This document shows positions 1-10,400 of a DNA stretch of 28,318 bases, piece after piece. The number at the start of each line of letters is the position of its first letter. The first letter of the stretch is position 1. The DNA lies in assembly GCA_009760855.2 (NCBI GenBank), contig WPIO01000541.1, positions 1 to 28,318 of the forward strand, given 5' to 3'. This DNA is from Cristatella mucedo (Eukaryota; Bryozoa; Phylactolaemata; Cristatellidae). The position numbers and the translations under genes were made by a program. Under the pieces are notes generated by a model. The model did not search any database. It was not told the origin of the DNA and saw only the letters and a list, made by a program, of their open reading frames with translations.

Positions 1-1265
1 TGCTTTCTTCTTTTCCGTAGAAAGACCTAATTAACTTGAAAGACTTGGGAATTCAGTGAATAGTATCTGCAGTTTTTCCTTAGGCATGCATTTTACTGCT
101 GGCTGAGAAATTGGGCATTTAGTTAGTAACATATTTTATCATACACATCGTACACAGCTCGATGTATTATAACTGTCTTATTGATTCTGATATTTTTAAA
201 AGAACCAAAGAGTTGTACAGTATTCTAAATGGTAAAACGAAGCCCGTATTTATATATTAGGCTTGTAAGCATAAATTATGCCTGAAAACTATGCACCGTC
301 CAAAGGTTAGCACCTCTAGTTGCGGAAATAAAATTGAGCAACGAATCCTTGCCTACCTCACCGTATTATTGTATTGAAAAAATTGCTCGACTCTGGCCCT
401 ATGCAGCTCGTTTCTATGCATGAATGAAGGAAAATCCGGCTCAATCCGTTGGGTTCCCATTGAGTAAAATGTATTGCATGCATTTATAATTACCTAAAGA
501 TTGCATATTGAAATTCACTCCGTTGCATCAGCATTATTGTCAGCGTGCTTTTGCAGATCCTAGCATGCAGCAGAGTGGGCGTAGCTAAAATTACAACAAG
601 TCGGAATCACTTCTAATAACGGTCGGGACTCCCTGGGAGTCGCTTCATAGATACTGATTTATCATGAAAGCAAATAAATTGATTAATTATGAGTCATCAA
701 GTAATCTATCGCTGCTTAAGATCGGGGGGGGGGACACAAGCTTTCAAGTACTCTACGTCTCTCCAAAGGAAACGGCTAGTAAAGGTAATTCAAGGTCACA
801 CTAATGCAAACGAAGGTATCTGAGCTTTCTCTTAACGGCTTCACATCTGGGCTACTTTGGTAATAAATCTAATGAAAATGTGAAGGTTTCTACCCAATAG
901 GGCAGGCAGCCTTCTAGGCACAATCTGCAGAGTCTACTTTATAGGGCGACTGTACTTCCTAGTGGGAGCTCTTACTGGCGATAGGGCTATACTTTTTATC
1001 ACACTAGCGGCTTGCACGTGCAGCAGCAATACATGCATGAGCGCTGACAGAAGCAGAAACGCCTCAGCTTTGACAAGCAACGACAACTCAACCTGTCAAT
1101 AGCTCGCCTTCGACTTAAAAACAAAGAAAACTGATCATTGTTGTAGATCAACACGAAGTTGTTGCAGAGTTTCTTGCTAAAATAAAACCTTGCAAATGCT
1201 ACGTGAAAAGTACCGAGAAAATTACTGTAGCTATTTACTCAGCTGAAATTTCATGGAAGTGTATT
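1..1265. repeat. Segment A (direct repeat, copy 1)
   Basis: Matches about 9100-10400 in direct orientation with moderate divergence and indels. Shared landmarks include AAAGACTTGGGAATTC, CACAGCTCGA and the block with ACTGACAGAAGCAG-type sequence. Similarity fades near 1265. No convincing gene is seen here. It holds a run of ten G at 724-733. Confidence 0.7.
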
Positions 1266-1979
1266 ACTTCACAAATTTACCGACTTAGCTTACATCTTCA
1301 ACAGGTAGTTTCCCACGTGTGGTAATACCTTGACGAGCATCGCTTTTAGGATTTCACTTTCCTTTGAAAACTTCATTGAGGACACATGCCTACCGGGAAT
1401 TTTAGTTTTGTGGGTGGTGGTCTTTGCACTGCATGAAGATATTTTGGGTCACCAACAGCTAATTTGAGACCTTACTCATTGCTTTAATGATTTGTTAAGC
1501 GAGCAGATTTTAATCCTAAGCAGAAAACGAACGTCGGGTTTTGCAGCTACTTTTCAGCTGTTTAACTGGCGAAGCTGTGTTCATGGAACTGCACTTGCAT
1601 AGTCTTGCAGGTATATCAATTGCAGGGCATATTTACATTTTTATTATTTAATCATTCATTTTGATGTATTTCCTAATAATATACAGGCTTAATAAGTAAC
1701 CGAGGCCATGCACCCAAACCTCGAGGCTTACTTGAAGCACATGGACACAAAACGAAGTTCTTTTAAAAAAGGTCTGGTCGTCCGTAGAGGGCGGGAAGCC
1801 ATTTTGTGCTGCACAGTTAGCCTCGAATCACACCACCAATTTTGCATTGTATTCACAAAATGTCGTATTCCTGATGTCAATGGACCACTTCTGATCTAAA
1901 CAGGCTTTACACAACTTATTTGCTTGCCAAGTTCTGGTCATTTATCTATCATGAAAACATGAGATTGCATGTATAACTA
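1266..1979. other. No gene or repeat recognised
   Basis: AT-rich sequence between segments A and B. A 63-codon open frame at 1708-1899 has no recognisable domain, signal peptide or splice context. Confidence 0.4.
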
Positions 1980-2103
1980 TGGTCTAGTGGTTAAGGTGCT
2001 CGCCCCGAATAAGGTCTGACAGAGGTCGTGGGCTTGAGCCCCCAGGCATATGTGAAGCGCCTGAATAGAGATTAAGTTCTTTGGGGGCGCTACATAAATG
2101 AAT
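1980..2103 (+). mobile_element. tRNA-derived SINE with LINE-A type 3' tail
   Basis: TGGTCTAGTGG at 1980-1990 is a perfect fit to the Pol III A box. GGCTTGAGCCC at 2031-2041 fits the B box in 8 of 11 positions. The tail from about 2055 (GCGCCTGAATAGAGATTAAG...GGGGGCGCT) matches the hairpin tail of the LINE-A copies here (GCGCCTAGAAAGAGATTAAG...). A SINE that borrows its partner LINE's 3' end is a known retroposition strategy, so LINE-A is the likely helper. The copy at 7300-7405 is the same insertion, duplicated. Confidence 0.65.
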
Positions 2104-2691
2104 TACAAGCTTGCCTCCATTGTGGCCATGAATCATGGCAGGAAACAAACGCACTCGAATAGTAAGAAAAACGCAGATTTGAGAGTAATTCCAGCAATTC
2201 CCAAACCTCGTTTCACTTCTAGCAGCTGGTATGTGTGCGTCAGCACTAAGCGTTGTAATTCTCACAGAATCAGGAAGACAAAAGATATGAAAAGCTCTCA
2301 GATCGTAACATCGCTAATATCGTAACATATCGGGGCCATATCCGTAAGACATAGGCATATGCTTTTAAATGTTCAACAGCTGGTAGGAAATATACCAATT
2401 TCTCCTTGGCTAAGTAAAGCGTAATGCCACAGCCAACTGCAGAAAAAAATCTTCCTAAAAAACTGATGGCATCGGTTCGTCTTTGGTAGATAAATATCTT
2501 ATTCTGCATCTTAGCAATTACTCTTAAATAACTGCGTAGAGTAAACTTAGAATCTTATCATTTTATTTGCAGTTTCAAAGGTAAGGATTCGAATTTAATA
2601 CATTCTACTCTTCCTAACTCGTTCAGCAATAACAGCCCTTTAGTTTCGACGGCGGGAGGGCAGAAGGATTCCACTGTTTGAGCATCGACGG

Positions 2692-3141
2692 ATTACCTCA
2701 TTCGTACGTAGCTGAACTGCTGCACCATTTTCGGCTTCATCTCGCCCTCAGGTCCTGTACGGACGATCAAGGAGCTGTTCCGTTCCTCTTCTTTAAGACC
2801 GTCGGTGACAGAAGCTTTAACTCTGCGGGTCCTTGACTGTGAAATTCGTTTGGACAATTCCTACACAACGACAACTAATCTCCTGCTGCCGAGTATGGCT
2901 CATACATTTTAGCCGTCCTGAGCTGCTACTTCCTTGCTACTCAGTACCTCAACTGCTCTCTCCTGACTCTGCTATGCTTCCCACTTTCTCATTGTTGCGT
3001 GAGACGAAGTCTGTCGGCTAACGAATGCGTACCGAAAGCCACTTAGGCTGTGAGTGGGCTATACAAAACGCTCCCGCTCAACACTCATGTTGTCTTTATA
3101 GGTTTTTTGTGTTACAGACAGAGATACGCTACATTACATTA
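2692..3141 (+). mobile_element. LINE-B (CR1/L2 clade) 3' end within segment B
   Basis: Translation gives degraded pieces of the ORF2 C-terminal region, such as VPFLFFKTVGDRSFNSAGP. The end is a short ACATT-type tandem tail (ACATTACATT near 3131), typical of this clade. It has several stops and is 5' truncated. The same fragment is in segment B' at about 7996-8443. Confidence 0.6.
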
Positions 3142-3365
3142 CCGGTCTAAAAGAATAAACAGGCACTGCATCAAGCGGCTGAATTTAAGAGACTTATCGT
3201 ACCACAACGAAATACTTGTGTGATAGAATAAAACCTCTGCATAGGTGCTAGCTACCTTAAAAGCAGTGCTGTGTGACGCGACAGCACGACTGAAGTCAGG
3301 AGTCCGTGCCAGCTCGCAAGAAACTTATATGTCTAACCTCGTCGTATCTGCAAGTGAGAACTACT

Positions 3366-3723
3366 ATTGACTAGCTAAACCTCAGAACTTTGGCCGATGG
3401 AGTACTTTTTGCCAAACCAGCGTATAACGCCTTCCGGTACACAAGTCTTCTTGTGTGAAATGAATTGCCGCAAGTGTATTACATAGAGTGGTTGAGATAT
3501 TGCGTTTGGAATAGCAAAATTCATGGTACAAACCTTTCTTTCCTGCCCACACTTTCTCTGAATCTCACAAATTACCGACTTGTAGGTAAAAAAATGAGCA
3601 GATTTAAATTTCCTCTATTTCAGCAGCTCCTATGTATGCATTAGCAATCGATGTGAGCGTTTTCCAAATTTCAAGAATTTTACTAGCCAAGGCTATAGTT
3701 AGTGCAGAAACCACTGTATGTTA
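3366..3723. other. No gene recognised
   Basis: Sequence between segment B and the reversed LINE-A. A short stretch near 3600-3655 weakly resembles 2205-2255 of segment B, perhaps an older relic. Confidence 0.3.
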
Positions 3724-4330
3724 ATATGGATAACAATAATACGTTCGCTAAAGCGTCATCAGACGACTGAATCTTTTTCTAGGCGCTTCGCATTTGCTTC
3801 AAGCGAAGTACAATCGAATGCTTAGTGGTAGCATGCTCAATAAACAAAAAGAAACACATCGTTAAGGGTGGCATGCAGGATCAGCATGCAAGTATAGTTA
3901 GTGGCAGCTTGTACAGATTTAGCAAACACAAATACGTAAAGGACCAATCACAGTAATGCACGAAATTATGTCTTGAATAAATGGGATTCAGTTTCTTCTT
4001 AAATATGGTCGAGTCAGTAGCTGTCCTGACACAGTCGTTAGTGAGTTCCAGGGTTTGGACATGTTAGAAAAAGTCAAGGTCACCAAAAGATTTGAGATTC
4101 GTCCGAGGTATGGTTAAACAGGTAGATTCAGAAAAGCGGGTGGTACGATGCTTAGACAGGTGGGTAGTAGAACTGATAGATTGACTGGAGGAAAGCACGA
4201 AAAGCTCACCCAATGAGTGACAGAACCTTGAAGTCGATGCGTCGTTTGACTAAGAGCCACAACAAGTCGGCGATTAATTGCGGCAAGTGGCAACTGCTCC
4301 GCTCATGACAGACATTTTTAATTTAAATAA
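3724..4330 (-). mobile_element. LINE-A (CR1/L2 clade) 3' end, reversed
   Basis: Reverse complement of the LINE-A 3' end: tail with an AT-rich end near 3724, hairpin remnant with AGGCGCTT at 3781-3788, 3' UTR with repeated GCATGC and GGCAGC motifs, then ORF2 C-terminal coding homology up to about 4330. Frames are broken. It is more diverged than the 23526-24487 copy. Confidence 0.6.
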
Positions 4331-5080
4331 CGCCAAATCGAAGAGAATTGCTATCTAGGCTCTTCTCATTTGTCACTGCACAATAGCCGAGAACCGAGGT
4401 CGCATAGATGTGCACCCTGACCTCGGCCATTGAAAACGAGCATCAAAATCCTTGCACCAGAGCCGTCCCTAAGTTGTCCGTAAAAGAACTGATTTTACAA
4501 AGTTCTAAGGTTTGCAGATGGCTGCGTCAAATTCACGGATAAAACCCGCATTTCAAAAAATCTGAGTAAATAAAGCGCACGTTTATGTATATCTGCAGGC
4601 GCCTGGCTATCTGACAGAAATAGCAAGTAAAAGAATCTTTGAATTGCCCTAGCACCGTAGCTTTCTTGGTAGATGGCTAACAGACCAAAGAACCTAAAGA
4701 CGCACTTAACTTAACTACCCCTATGGTGCGTGTTATATTAACTGCAGCATAGTTCTTGATTAGTTCAGTTCCGGCTTGCTACTCACGTAAAGGGTGAGTA
4801 CCGCTACAGAAGAACTTACTCGCCTAGACAAAAGTTACCTAGTTGGGGGTTCTTCGGCATGTCGTTAGAGATCCTTTGCCTGTTAGTCGCTGAAAGGTGC
4901 TCCATAATATGTGTCTTCTATGTCTCTAGCTTACCACATTGCCGCACACTCCGACGGTGATCGCAATTATTAATTTCGGACCATCCTAGCGGTCGGCTCT
5001 TAATTTCTATCCCTAGTTGCTAACCTCCTCAACAAATCATGGACTTATGCTTTTAATTGAATAACATTTTCTAAGCACCT
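4331..5080. other. No gene recognised upstream of peptide locus 1
   Basis: No convincing open frame or repeat. May hold regulatory sequence for locus 1. Confidence 0.3.
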
Positions 5081-5394
5081 AAATAAGCAGCCTTCAGGTA
5101 TGCTGGTTAGTACAGCACACATTGGCTCTTATCAGGGATGTTGCTTGAAGGTAAATTCCAGCGCTTTTGCAAACTTGATGGCGGTAAAAACTCGTGGGAA
5201 GATACTTGTATTTCCTTATTCGCAGTCCTTTCCCAAAAACCTGCAGCGCAATGGTTTCCTTGTCCTTTGATTAAGTAATCTGCAAAACAAAAATTGCTAA
5301 CTTAAACTAGCTTGCCTGATTTTTACCACATATGTGGCGTGAATGCTCACTCAGCGTGCATTATATCTTATTACTACGGTATAATTTCAGAAAA
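5081..5394 (+). promoter_or_regulatory. Possible 5' UTR exon and first intron of peptide locus 1
   Basis: ATAATTTCAG at 5381-5390 is a good splice acceptor ending four bases before the ATG, the same position as in locus 3. A candidate donor GTAAAT lies at 5151. Upstream, AAGCAGCC at 5085-5092 matches AAGCAGCC just after the TATA box of locus 3, and an A/T-rich AAATAAG precedes it. The acceptor is convincing. The first exon, TSS and core promoter are tentative and rest on weak similarity to locus 3. Confidence 0.3.
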
Positions 5395-5917
5395 ATGAAG
5401 ACTATCGCTGTCGTCATCATGGCCGTACTGATGATTAGCCTAACAAAGTCTGCGGTAAGTTAAAGTCAGCAGAGGTGAACAAAACACGTTGACTACTGAC
5501 AGTAAGATATATTCCGTAGCTTGTACTAAGCTATGTGAGCTACAAAATCTATACTTTTCCAGGCCGAAAAAACCATAGCATTCAAAATAATTTTCATTGC
5601 AATTAAAATAGTTTTGTCGCACCAACCAGTGAATTAATTTTTATGGCATCTTTATTGTAGAGTTTTGAAGAAACAACTGACCTGAGCCCAGAGCAGCTTG
5701 CTGAAATGGAGGAAGCTTTTAGAGGTAACTTTACCTCGAACACGATATCAACTGCACTCGCTGCAGCTCTTTTCTTTAAATTTTCTTTCCATGATGTTAA
5801 CTTGATATTTAATGAAATTCCACCACTTTTCACTTTTCAGAATACGATGAAAACGAGAAGAGATTTTTTTTGGGAACCATACTGCAGCTGATTCTCAGGG
5901 CAGCGAAAAAACACTAG
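5395..5917 (+). CDS. Peptide locus 1: intact three-exon secreted cationic peptide precursor
   Basis: I do not recognise the family. The coding exons are 5395-5454, 5661-5724 and 5841-5917, with GTAAGT and GTAACT donors and TTGTAG and TTTTCAG acceptors. Spliced, they encode 66 residues. Residues 1-20 are a signal peptide: Met-Lys, then a run of I, A, V, M and L, ending in K-S-A. Exon 2 encodes a 21-residue spacer with seven acidic residues and the motif PEQLAEMEE. The split Glu codon (phase 1) leads into YDENEKR, a dibasic convertase-type site. After KR come 17 residues that begin FFLG and end RAAKKH, then TAG at 5915. On a helical wheel T5, Q8, R12, K15 and K16 fall within about 100 degrees, opposite a broad F/L/I face, so the peptide should be an amphipathic cationic helix. 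Start, splice signals, frame and stop are all intact. A membrane-active defence or venom-like peptide is inferred from architecture; a neuropeptide is the alternative. Two paralogs lie in the inverted-repeat arms. Confidence 0.7.
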
Positions 5918-5969
5918 TAGGCGACGATACGACTAATCACCGTCAATGAGCTACAGTGCTATCAATACA

Positions 5970-5975
5970 AATAAA
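5970..5975 (+). terminator. Polyadenylation signal of peptide locus 1
   Basis: AATAAA lies 53 bp after the TAG stop of locus 1. The spacing suits a compact 3' UTR. Locus 3 and the broken locus 2 have an AATAAA in a similar place, which supports this one. Confidence 0.55.
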
Positions 5976-6712
5976 TTGTCGTTCAGATGACGCAGAATTT
6001 TGCTTTTTCGGCATATCTAAATATCCAGTGCTATATGTTTTGATTATACGATGTAACAAATCTAAACAAAAACAACACCAGTAAGAATCACTGTTTAGAA
6101 GATGGCCGTATATGAAAATGTATTTGACTGCAATGCGTTCAGCATAGAGAACACATTTGAGTTACCTGTTAATGCAAAGGTGTAGAAATTTCTTGCAGCT
6201 AGTTGCAATATTTTTTTAGATAACAGCAACTTTACTACACACGGTGACATCTTAATCACTCCGTTAGAGGATGCTATCACTAAGATCAGATTAATATTAT
6301 ATATATATATATATATACATATGTATAAATGTATTTATTTATAAACGTAGCCACTATGCTCAGACCTAATTTTAGTTGCCCTTAGTCATCACTGACTCGT
6401 CGATGTATAAGGCGGTCATCGCTTTTTTTTAATAATTGATGAGACTTTCACGACCCTTTAATGTATTCCACCACAACTGCGAAGTACTAAGGCTGTTTTT
6501 GACTTGTGGAATGTTTCTAACGAAGGGGTCGCGTGTAGTATTATAATCCCTGGCTTCCTATGTCCCATACCTTTAGAGCCCTATATAGGTCTGCCCATTT
6601 TTAAAACGCATAAACTTACATGCGGGCGTTTGATTGCTCAACGTACATCACCGGATTGCTTTCAGTTATTATTTATATGCCGCCATCTGTTTAAGCCTTT
6701 CCCAGTTTTCAG
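5976..6712. other. No gene recognised
   Basis: AT-rich stretch downstream of peptide locus 1, with the (AT)n tract at 6298-6317. Confidence 0.4.
6298..6317. repeat. (AT)n microsatellite
   Basis: About ten AT units, followed by TACATATGTAT. Confidence 0.8.
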
Positions 6713-6906
6713 GAATCAAGTTCCAATATTCTGAAATTCTGAAAATATTATTCTCCGATCATCATTGGGTAGGTCGAAAATTTTTTGGAGAATTATCTAA
6801 CTATCTGAGACATCGTGTAACCTCGGAAATCGAAGAGTTTATGCTATTATCTGAGATACGGGTATGTGCGAATTATTTGTGGTCAAATGCCAGCAAAGCA
6901 TTCAAA
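6713..6906 (+). CDS. Possible orphan internal exon, not recognised
   Basis: A pyrimidine-rich CCCAGTTTTCAG acceptor ends at 6712 and a strong GTAAGT donor starts at 6907. The 194 bp between them are open in one frame (phase 1 in, phase 0 out) and encode about 64 residues with balanced composition, including SDHHWVGRKFFGELSNYL and EIRVCANYLWSNASKAFK. The frame runs from 6634 to 6975. No domain is recognised and no partner exon was found nearby. It could be one exon of a gene with distant exons, or chance. Confidence 0.25.
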
Positions 6907-7299
6907 GTAAGTATGGATGAGAGCGTTTTCAGGTGTCACTTCAACTGTAACCAATATTTGTATCGGGACCCCTAATTTGGGCGGAAATCAGGTCAAAAAC
7001 TGTCTATAGCTCGGGAAATGATATTTCACGATCGCATAGTTCCAAGGAGTTAGCATCCGCAGCTGCTATCAGGCAATACGTATTCGAGCCACTGTATGCT
7101 GTGATCACTTAAACGTGGAAATCCACGTATCCGGCTCGGTATTCAAGAATACAGTCATCAGTAGTAAGACTAGCTTGAGATAACAGCTATTAGTAGATAG
7201 CAATTATTACCGCATGGAATTACTCAATCTAAATGTGACACACGTCGTATGCTGATTAAGCTTCAGCATCCGGTTCAATAGCTGGTTTGGTTCTAGCAA
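6907..7299. other. No gene recognised
   Basis: Nothing identified between the possible exon and segment B'. Confidence 0.4.
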
Positions 7300-8680
7300 G
7301 TAAGGTGCTCGCCCCAAATAAGGTCTGACTGAGGTCGTGGGCTTGAGCCCCCAGGCATATGTGAAGCGCCTGAATTGAGATTAAGTTCTCTTGGCGCGCT
7401 TTATAAATGAATTATAAGCTTGCCTACAATCATGGCCAGAAAAAAACGCACTCGAATTGTAAGAAAACCGCAGATTTAAGAGGACTTCTGGCAATGCCCA
7501 AACCTCGTTTCACTTCTAGTAGCTTTTATGTGTGCGTCAGCACTAAGCGTTGCAATTCTCACAGCATCAGGAAGATAAAAGATATGAAAAGCTCTCAGAT
7601 CGTAACATCGCTAATATCGTAACATATCAAGTCCATATCCGTAACAAATAGGCATATGCTTTTAAATGTTCAACAGCTGGTAGGAAATATACCAATGGCT
7701 CCTTGGCCTAGTAGAGCTTAATGCCACAGCAGACTTCAGAAACAAATCCTCCTGCAAAACGGATGGCATCGGTTCGTCTTTGGTTGATAAATATCTTATT
7801 TTGAATCTTATAAATTACTATTAAGTAACTGCGTAGAATAAAATTAGTCGGAATCTTATTAATTTGACTTGCAGCTTCATAGGTAATGATTCGAATTTAA
7901 TACATTCTACTCTTTCTCATTCGTTTAGCCGTAACAGCTCTTTAGATTCGACGGCGGGAGGGCAGAAGGATTCCACTGTTTGAGCATCGACGGATTACCT
8001 CATTCGTACGTAGCTGAACTGCTGCACCATTTTCGGCTTCATCTCGCCCTCAGGTCCTGTACGGACGATCAAGGAGCTGTTCCATTCCTCTTCTTTAAGA
8101 CCGTTGGTGACAGAAGCTTTAACTCTGCGGGTCCTTGACTGTGAAATTCGTTTGGACAATTCCTACACAACGAAAACTACTCTCCTGCTGCCGAGTATGG
8201 CTCACACATTTTAGCCGTCATGAGCTGCTACTTCCTTGCTACTCAGTACCTCAACTGCTCTCTCCTGACTCTGCTATGCTTCCCACTTTCTCATTGTTGC
8301 GTAAGACGAAGTCTGTTGGCTAAAAATTGCGTACCGAAAGCCACTTAGGCTGTGAGTGGGCTATACAAAACGCTCCCGCGTAACACTCATGTTGTCTTTA
8401 TAGGTTTTTTGTGTTACAGACAGAGATACGCTGCATTACATTACCGGTCTAAAAGAATGAACAGGCACTGCATTAAGCGGCTGAATTTAAGAGACTTATC
8501 GTACCACAACGAAATACTTGCGTGATAGAATAAAACCTCTGCCTGGGTGCAAGCTACCTTAAAAGCAGTGCTGTGTGACGCGACAGCACGACAGACGACA
8601 GGGGTCCGTGCCAGCTCGCAAGAAACCTATCAGTCTAAGCTCATCGTATCTGCAAGTGAGAACCACTATTGAGCCCTAGG
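7300..8680 (+). repeat. Segment B' (copy 2)
   Basis: Near-identical direct copy of 1980-3365. The SINE head is damaged at its first bases, but the B-box-like GGCTTGAGCCC (7340-7350) and the tail remain. The ends of homology are abrupt: before about 7300, and after AAGTGAGAACCACTATTGA near 8676. Confidence 0.75.
7996..8443 (+). mobile_element. LINE-B 3' end within segment B'
   Basis: Duplicate of the 2692-3141 fragment with few differences. The same 5' junction after GAGCATCGACG shows that the insertion came before the B duplication. Confidence 0.6.
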
Positions 8681-8689
8681 TGACATCCG

Positions 8690-8955
8690 ACGGTAGAAGA
8701 AAAACCTCCTGCAGAAGTGATGGCATCGGCTCTACTTAGGTAATTATCTATCTCTATTTGCATCTCGGCAATTACTAATAAAGAACTGCGAAGAAAAAAT
8801 ATCAGTTGGAATCATGGTGATTTATCGTGCAGCCTCTTAGGTGAGGATTTGAATTGAATTCATTCTACTCTTTCTTTCTGGTTTAGCCTTAACCGTAATT
8901 TATTTTCGATGGCAGGGGGCAGAGGAATTCCAGTGTGCGAGCATCGAATTTTGGC
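8690..8955 (+). repeat. Third, partial and older copy of segment B
   Basis: Resembles about 7745-7987 and 2440-2690 with clear divergence (shared GATGGCATCGG and ATTCATTCTACTC-type blocks). It continues past GAGCATCGA into other sequence, exactly where copies 1 and 2 enter the LINE-B fragment. Confidence 0.6.
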
Positions 8956-9099
8956 TATATCAACGTAGCTACAGGACAAGGTATCCTTGATGATATTAGG
9001 CCTGCAGTGATGCTATACAGTAAAGTTTGAAATGCTTAAACATAAGATTTACCGCATTTCAATGTTTAGTAGAGCTTCTTTCTCACAGCGATCGCGACT

Positions 9100-10400
9100 A
9101 TATTTTTTTCAGTAAGACCTAATAATCCAAAAGACTTGTTCATCAAGGATGATATTACTCACCATTCAATCGCGTAACCATTTGCAGTACATGTAAAGCT
9201 CCTAGAAAGAGATTGAGTTCTCTGAGGGCTCAATATGAATTGCATTGTCATTATTTGTATTATTAAAGACTTGGGAATTCAGTAGAGATTTGTAGCTGTT
9301 TTGCCCTTGTCATACCTTCCACTGATGGCTGAGAGATTTGGCCTTTAGTTTGAAATATCTGTAATGCAGATTTAACACAGCTCGACGAGTTATAATTGCA
9401 TTATAATTTGAAATTTTTGAAAATCACCAATAGTTCAACCGTACTTTAAATAATAAAATTAAGCCCAAGTACATATCAGGCTTGTGCTACAAACATTTGG
9501 CCTCACAGGTACTCACCATTCTGAGCTTAGCCTCTCTAGTTGTGGAAAAGAATTAAATTAAGAAAATTTTCATTCAGGGGTTCTTGAAAGTTGTATAGTT
9601 AAATTCATGTTACAGTATTAGCAATATCGTTAGAACGCTCTGCAGATCCAAGCATGCCGCAGATTGGGCTGAGCTGGAATGACACTAACTCAGAATTACT
9701 TCCGATAGCGAGTAACTTGGTGGAAGTCGCTCTATAGACACAGACTTATTCAAATGGCAAATAAAGCAATTTTTCATGCGTCATTAAGTAACTGATCACT
9801 GTTCAAGATCATTAGACGGAAAGCTTTTAAATATTCTTCGGCTCTCCAAAGGAAATTATCGCAACGGGTATTTTAGTCGCACTAATGCAACAGAAGGCAA
9901 GTGAGCTTAGGCTATTTGAGCTTGTGCTTAACGGCTTCCAGTCTGAGCTATTTTCGGTTATAAATGTCAGCGGAATAGTAAGGTTATTATGCAATAGAGG
10001 AAGCAGCGTTGCAGCCACACTCTGCACAGTCTGTTTCCTAGCGCCACTGTACTTTCTAGTGAGTGCTCGTACTGGTGATAGTGCTTTGCGTTTTATCACA
10101 CCTAGCTTGCGTTTTATCAAACCTTGTTTTTCCCAACTTGTACGTGCGTGCAACAACAATACGTGCGTGTACACTGACAGAAGCAGGAATACGGCTTGGT
10201 TGAAGTGCACGGACAACTCAATCTGACAATGGCTCGCCTTTGACCTAATTAGCAAGGAACTGAGTATTTTTCACACCACCGCAAAGTTGCTGTGCATTTC
10301 TTATTAAGCTGAAACTCTGGCAAAGGCCATACCTAAAGCGTCGAAAAAGTAACTGAAACTATTTGAACAGCTGAACGTTACATGGATTGTGTTAATTTAA
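9100..10400. repeat. Segment A' (direct repeat, copy 2)
   Basis: Direct paralog of 1-1265, interrupted by a 126-bp LINE tail at 9139-9264. It holds a short internal tandem repeat (GCGTTTTATCA twice near 10087-10120). Long open frames occur on both strands around 9830-10255, but neither resembles a known protein nor is clearly kept in copy 1. Confidence 0.7.
9139..9264 (+). mobile_element. 126-bp severely truncated LINE-A tail with target-site duplication
   Basis: It holds the LINE-A end (CTCCTAGAAAGAGATTGAG...GAGGGCTC and a degenerate ATT tail), flanked by AAAGACTTG at 9130-9138 and 9265-9273. Segment A has the uninterrupted site with one AAAGACTTG at 39-47. This is a clean filled/empty pair for a 5'-truncated retroposition event. 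Confidence 0.75.

Larger units (their letters stand above)
1980..3365 (+). repeat. Segment B, 1.39-kb composite repeat (copy 1)
   Basis: Near-identical to about 7300-8680. In order it holds a tRNA-type SINE head and LINE-type tail (1980-2103), about 590 bp of unassigned sequence, a LINE-B 3' end (about 2692-3141) and about 220 bp more. Small open frames within (2098-2325, 2833-3021) are kept in both copies but look like by-products of high identity. Confidence 0.75.

Noticed and set aside
724-733. Run of ten G as a G-quadruplex or regulatory element
   Set aside because: A single homopolymer in segment A, not matched in A'. Could be sequencing noise or slippage.
1980-2050. A functional tRNA gene
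   Set aside because: The A box is good, but the B box is degenerate, no acceptor stem closes, and a LINE-type tail follows, so it is a SINE head.
5440-5833. Minus-strand open frames across locus 1
   Set aside because: Shadows opposite the spliced plus-strand gene, with no domains or splice support.
5706-5891. Continuous open frame over locus 1 exons 2 and 3, ending in a Cys-containing sequence
   Set aside because: It reads through intron 2 in the wrong phase. With the 5724/5841 splice the last exon is in another frame, which gives the KR site and stops at 5917, in agreement with the paralogs.
9827-10255. 142-codon minus-strand frame and 113-codon plus-strand frame over the same DNA
   Set aside because: Overlapping long frames on both strands, no recognisable domains, and no evident preservation in segment A. 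Taken as chance.
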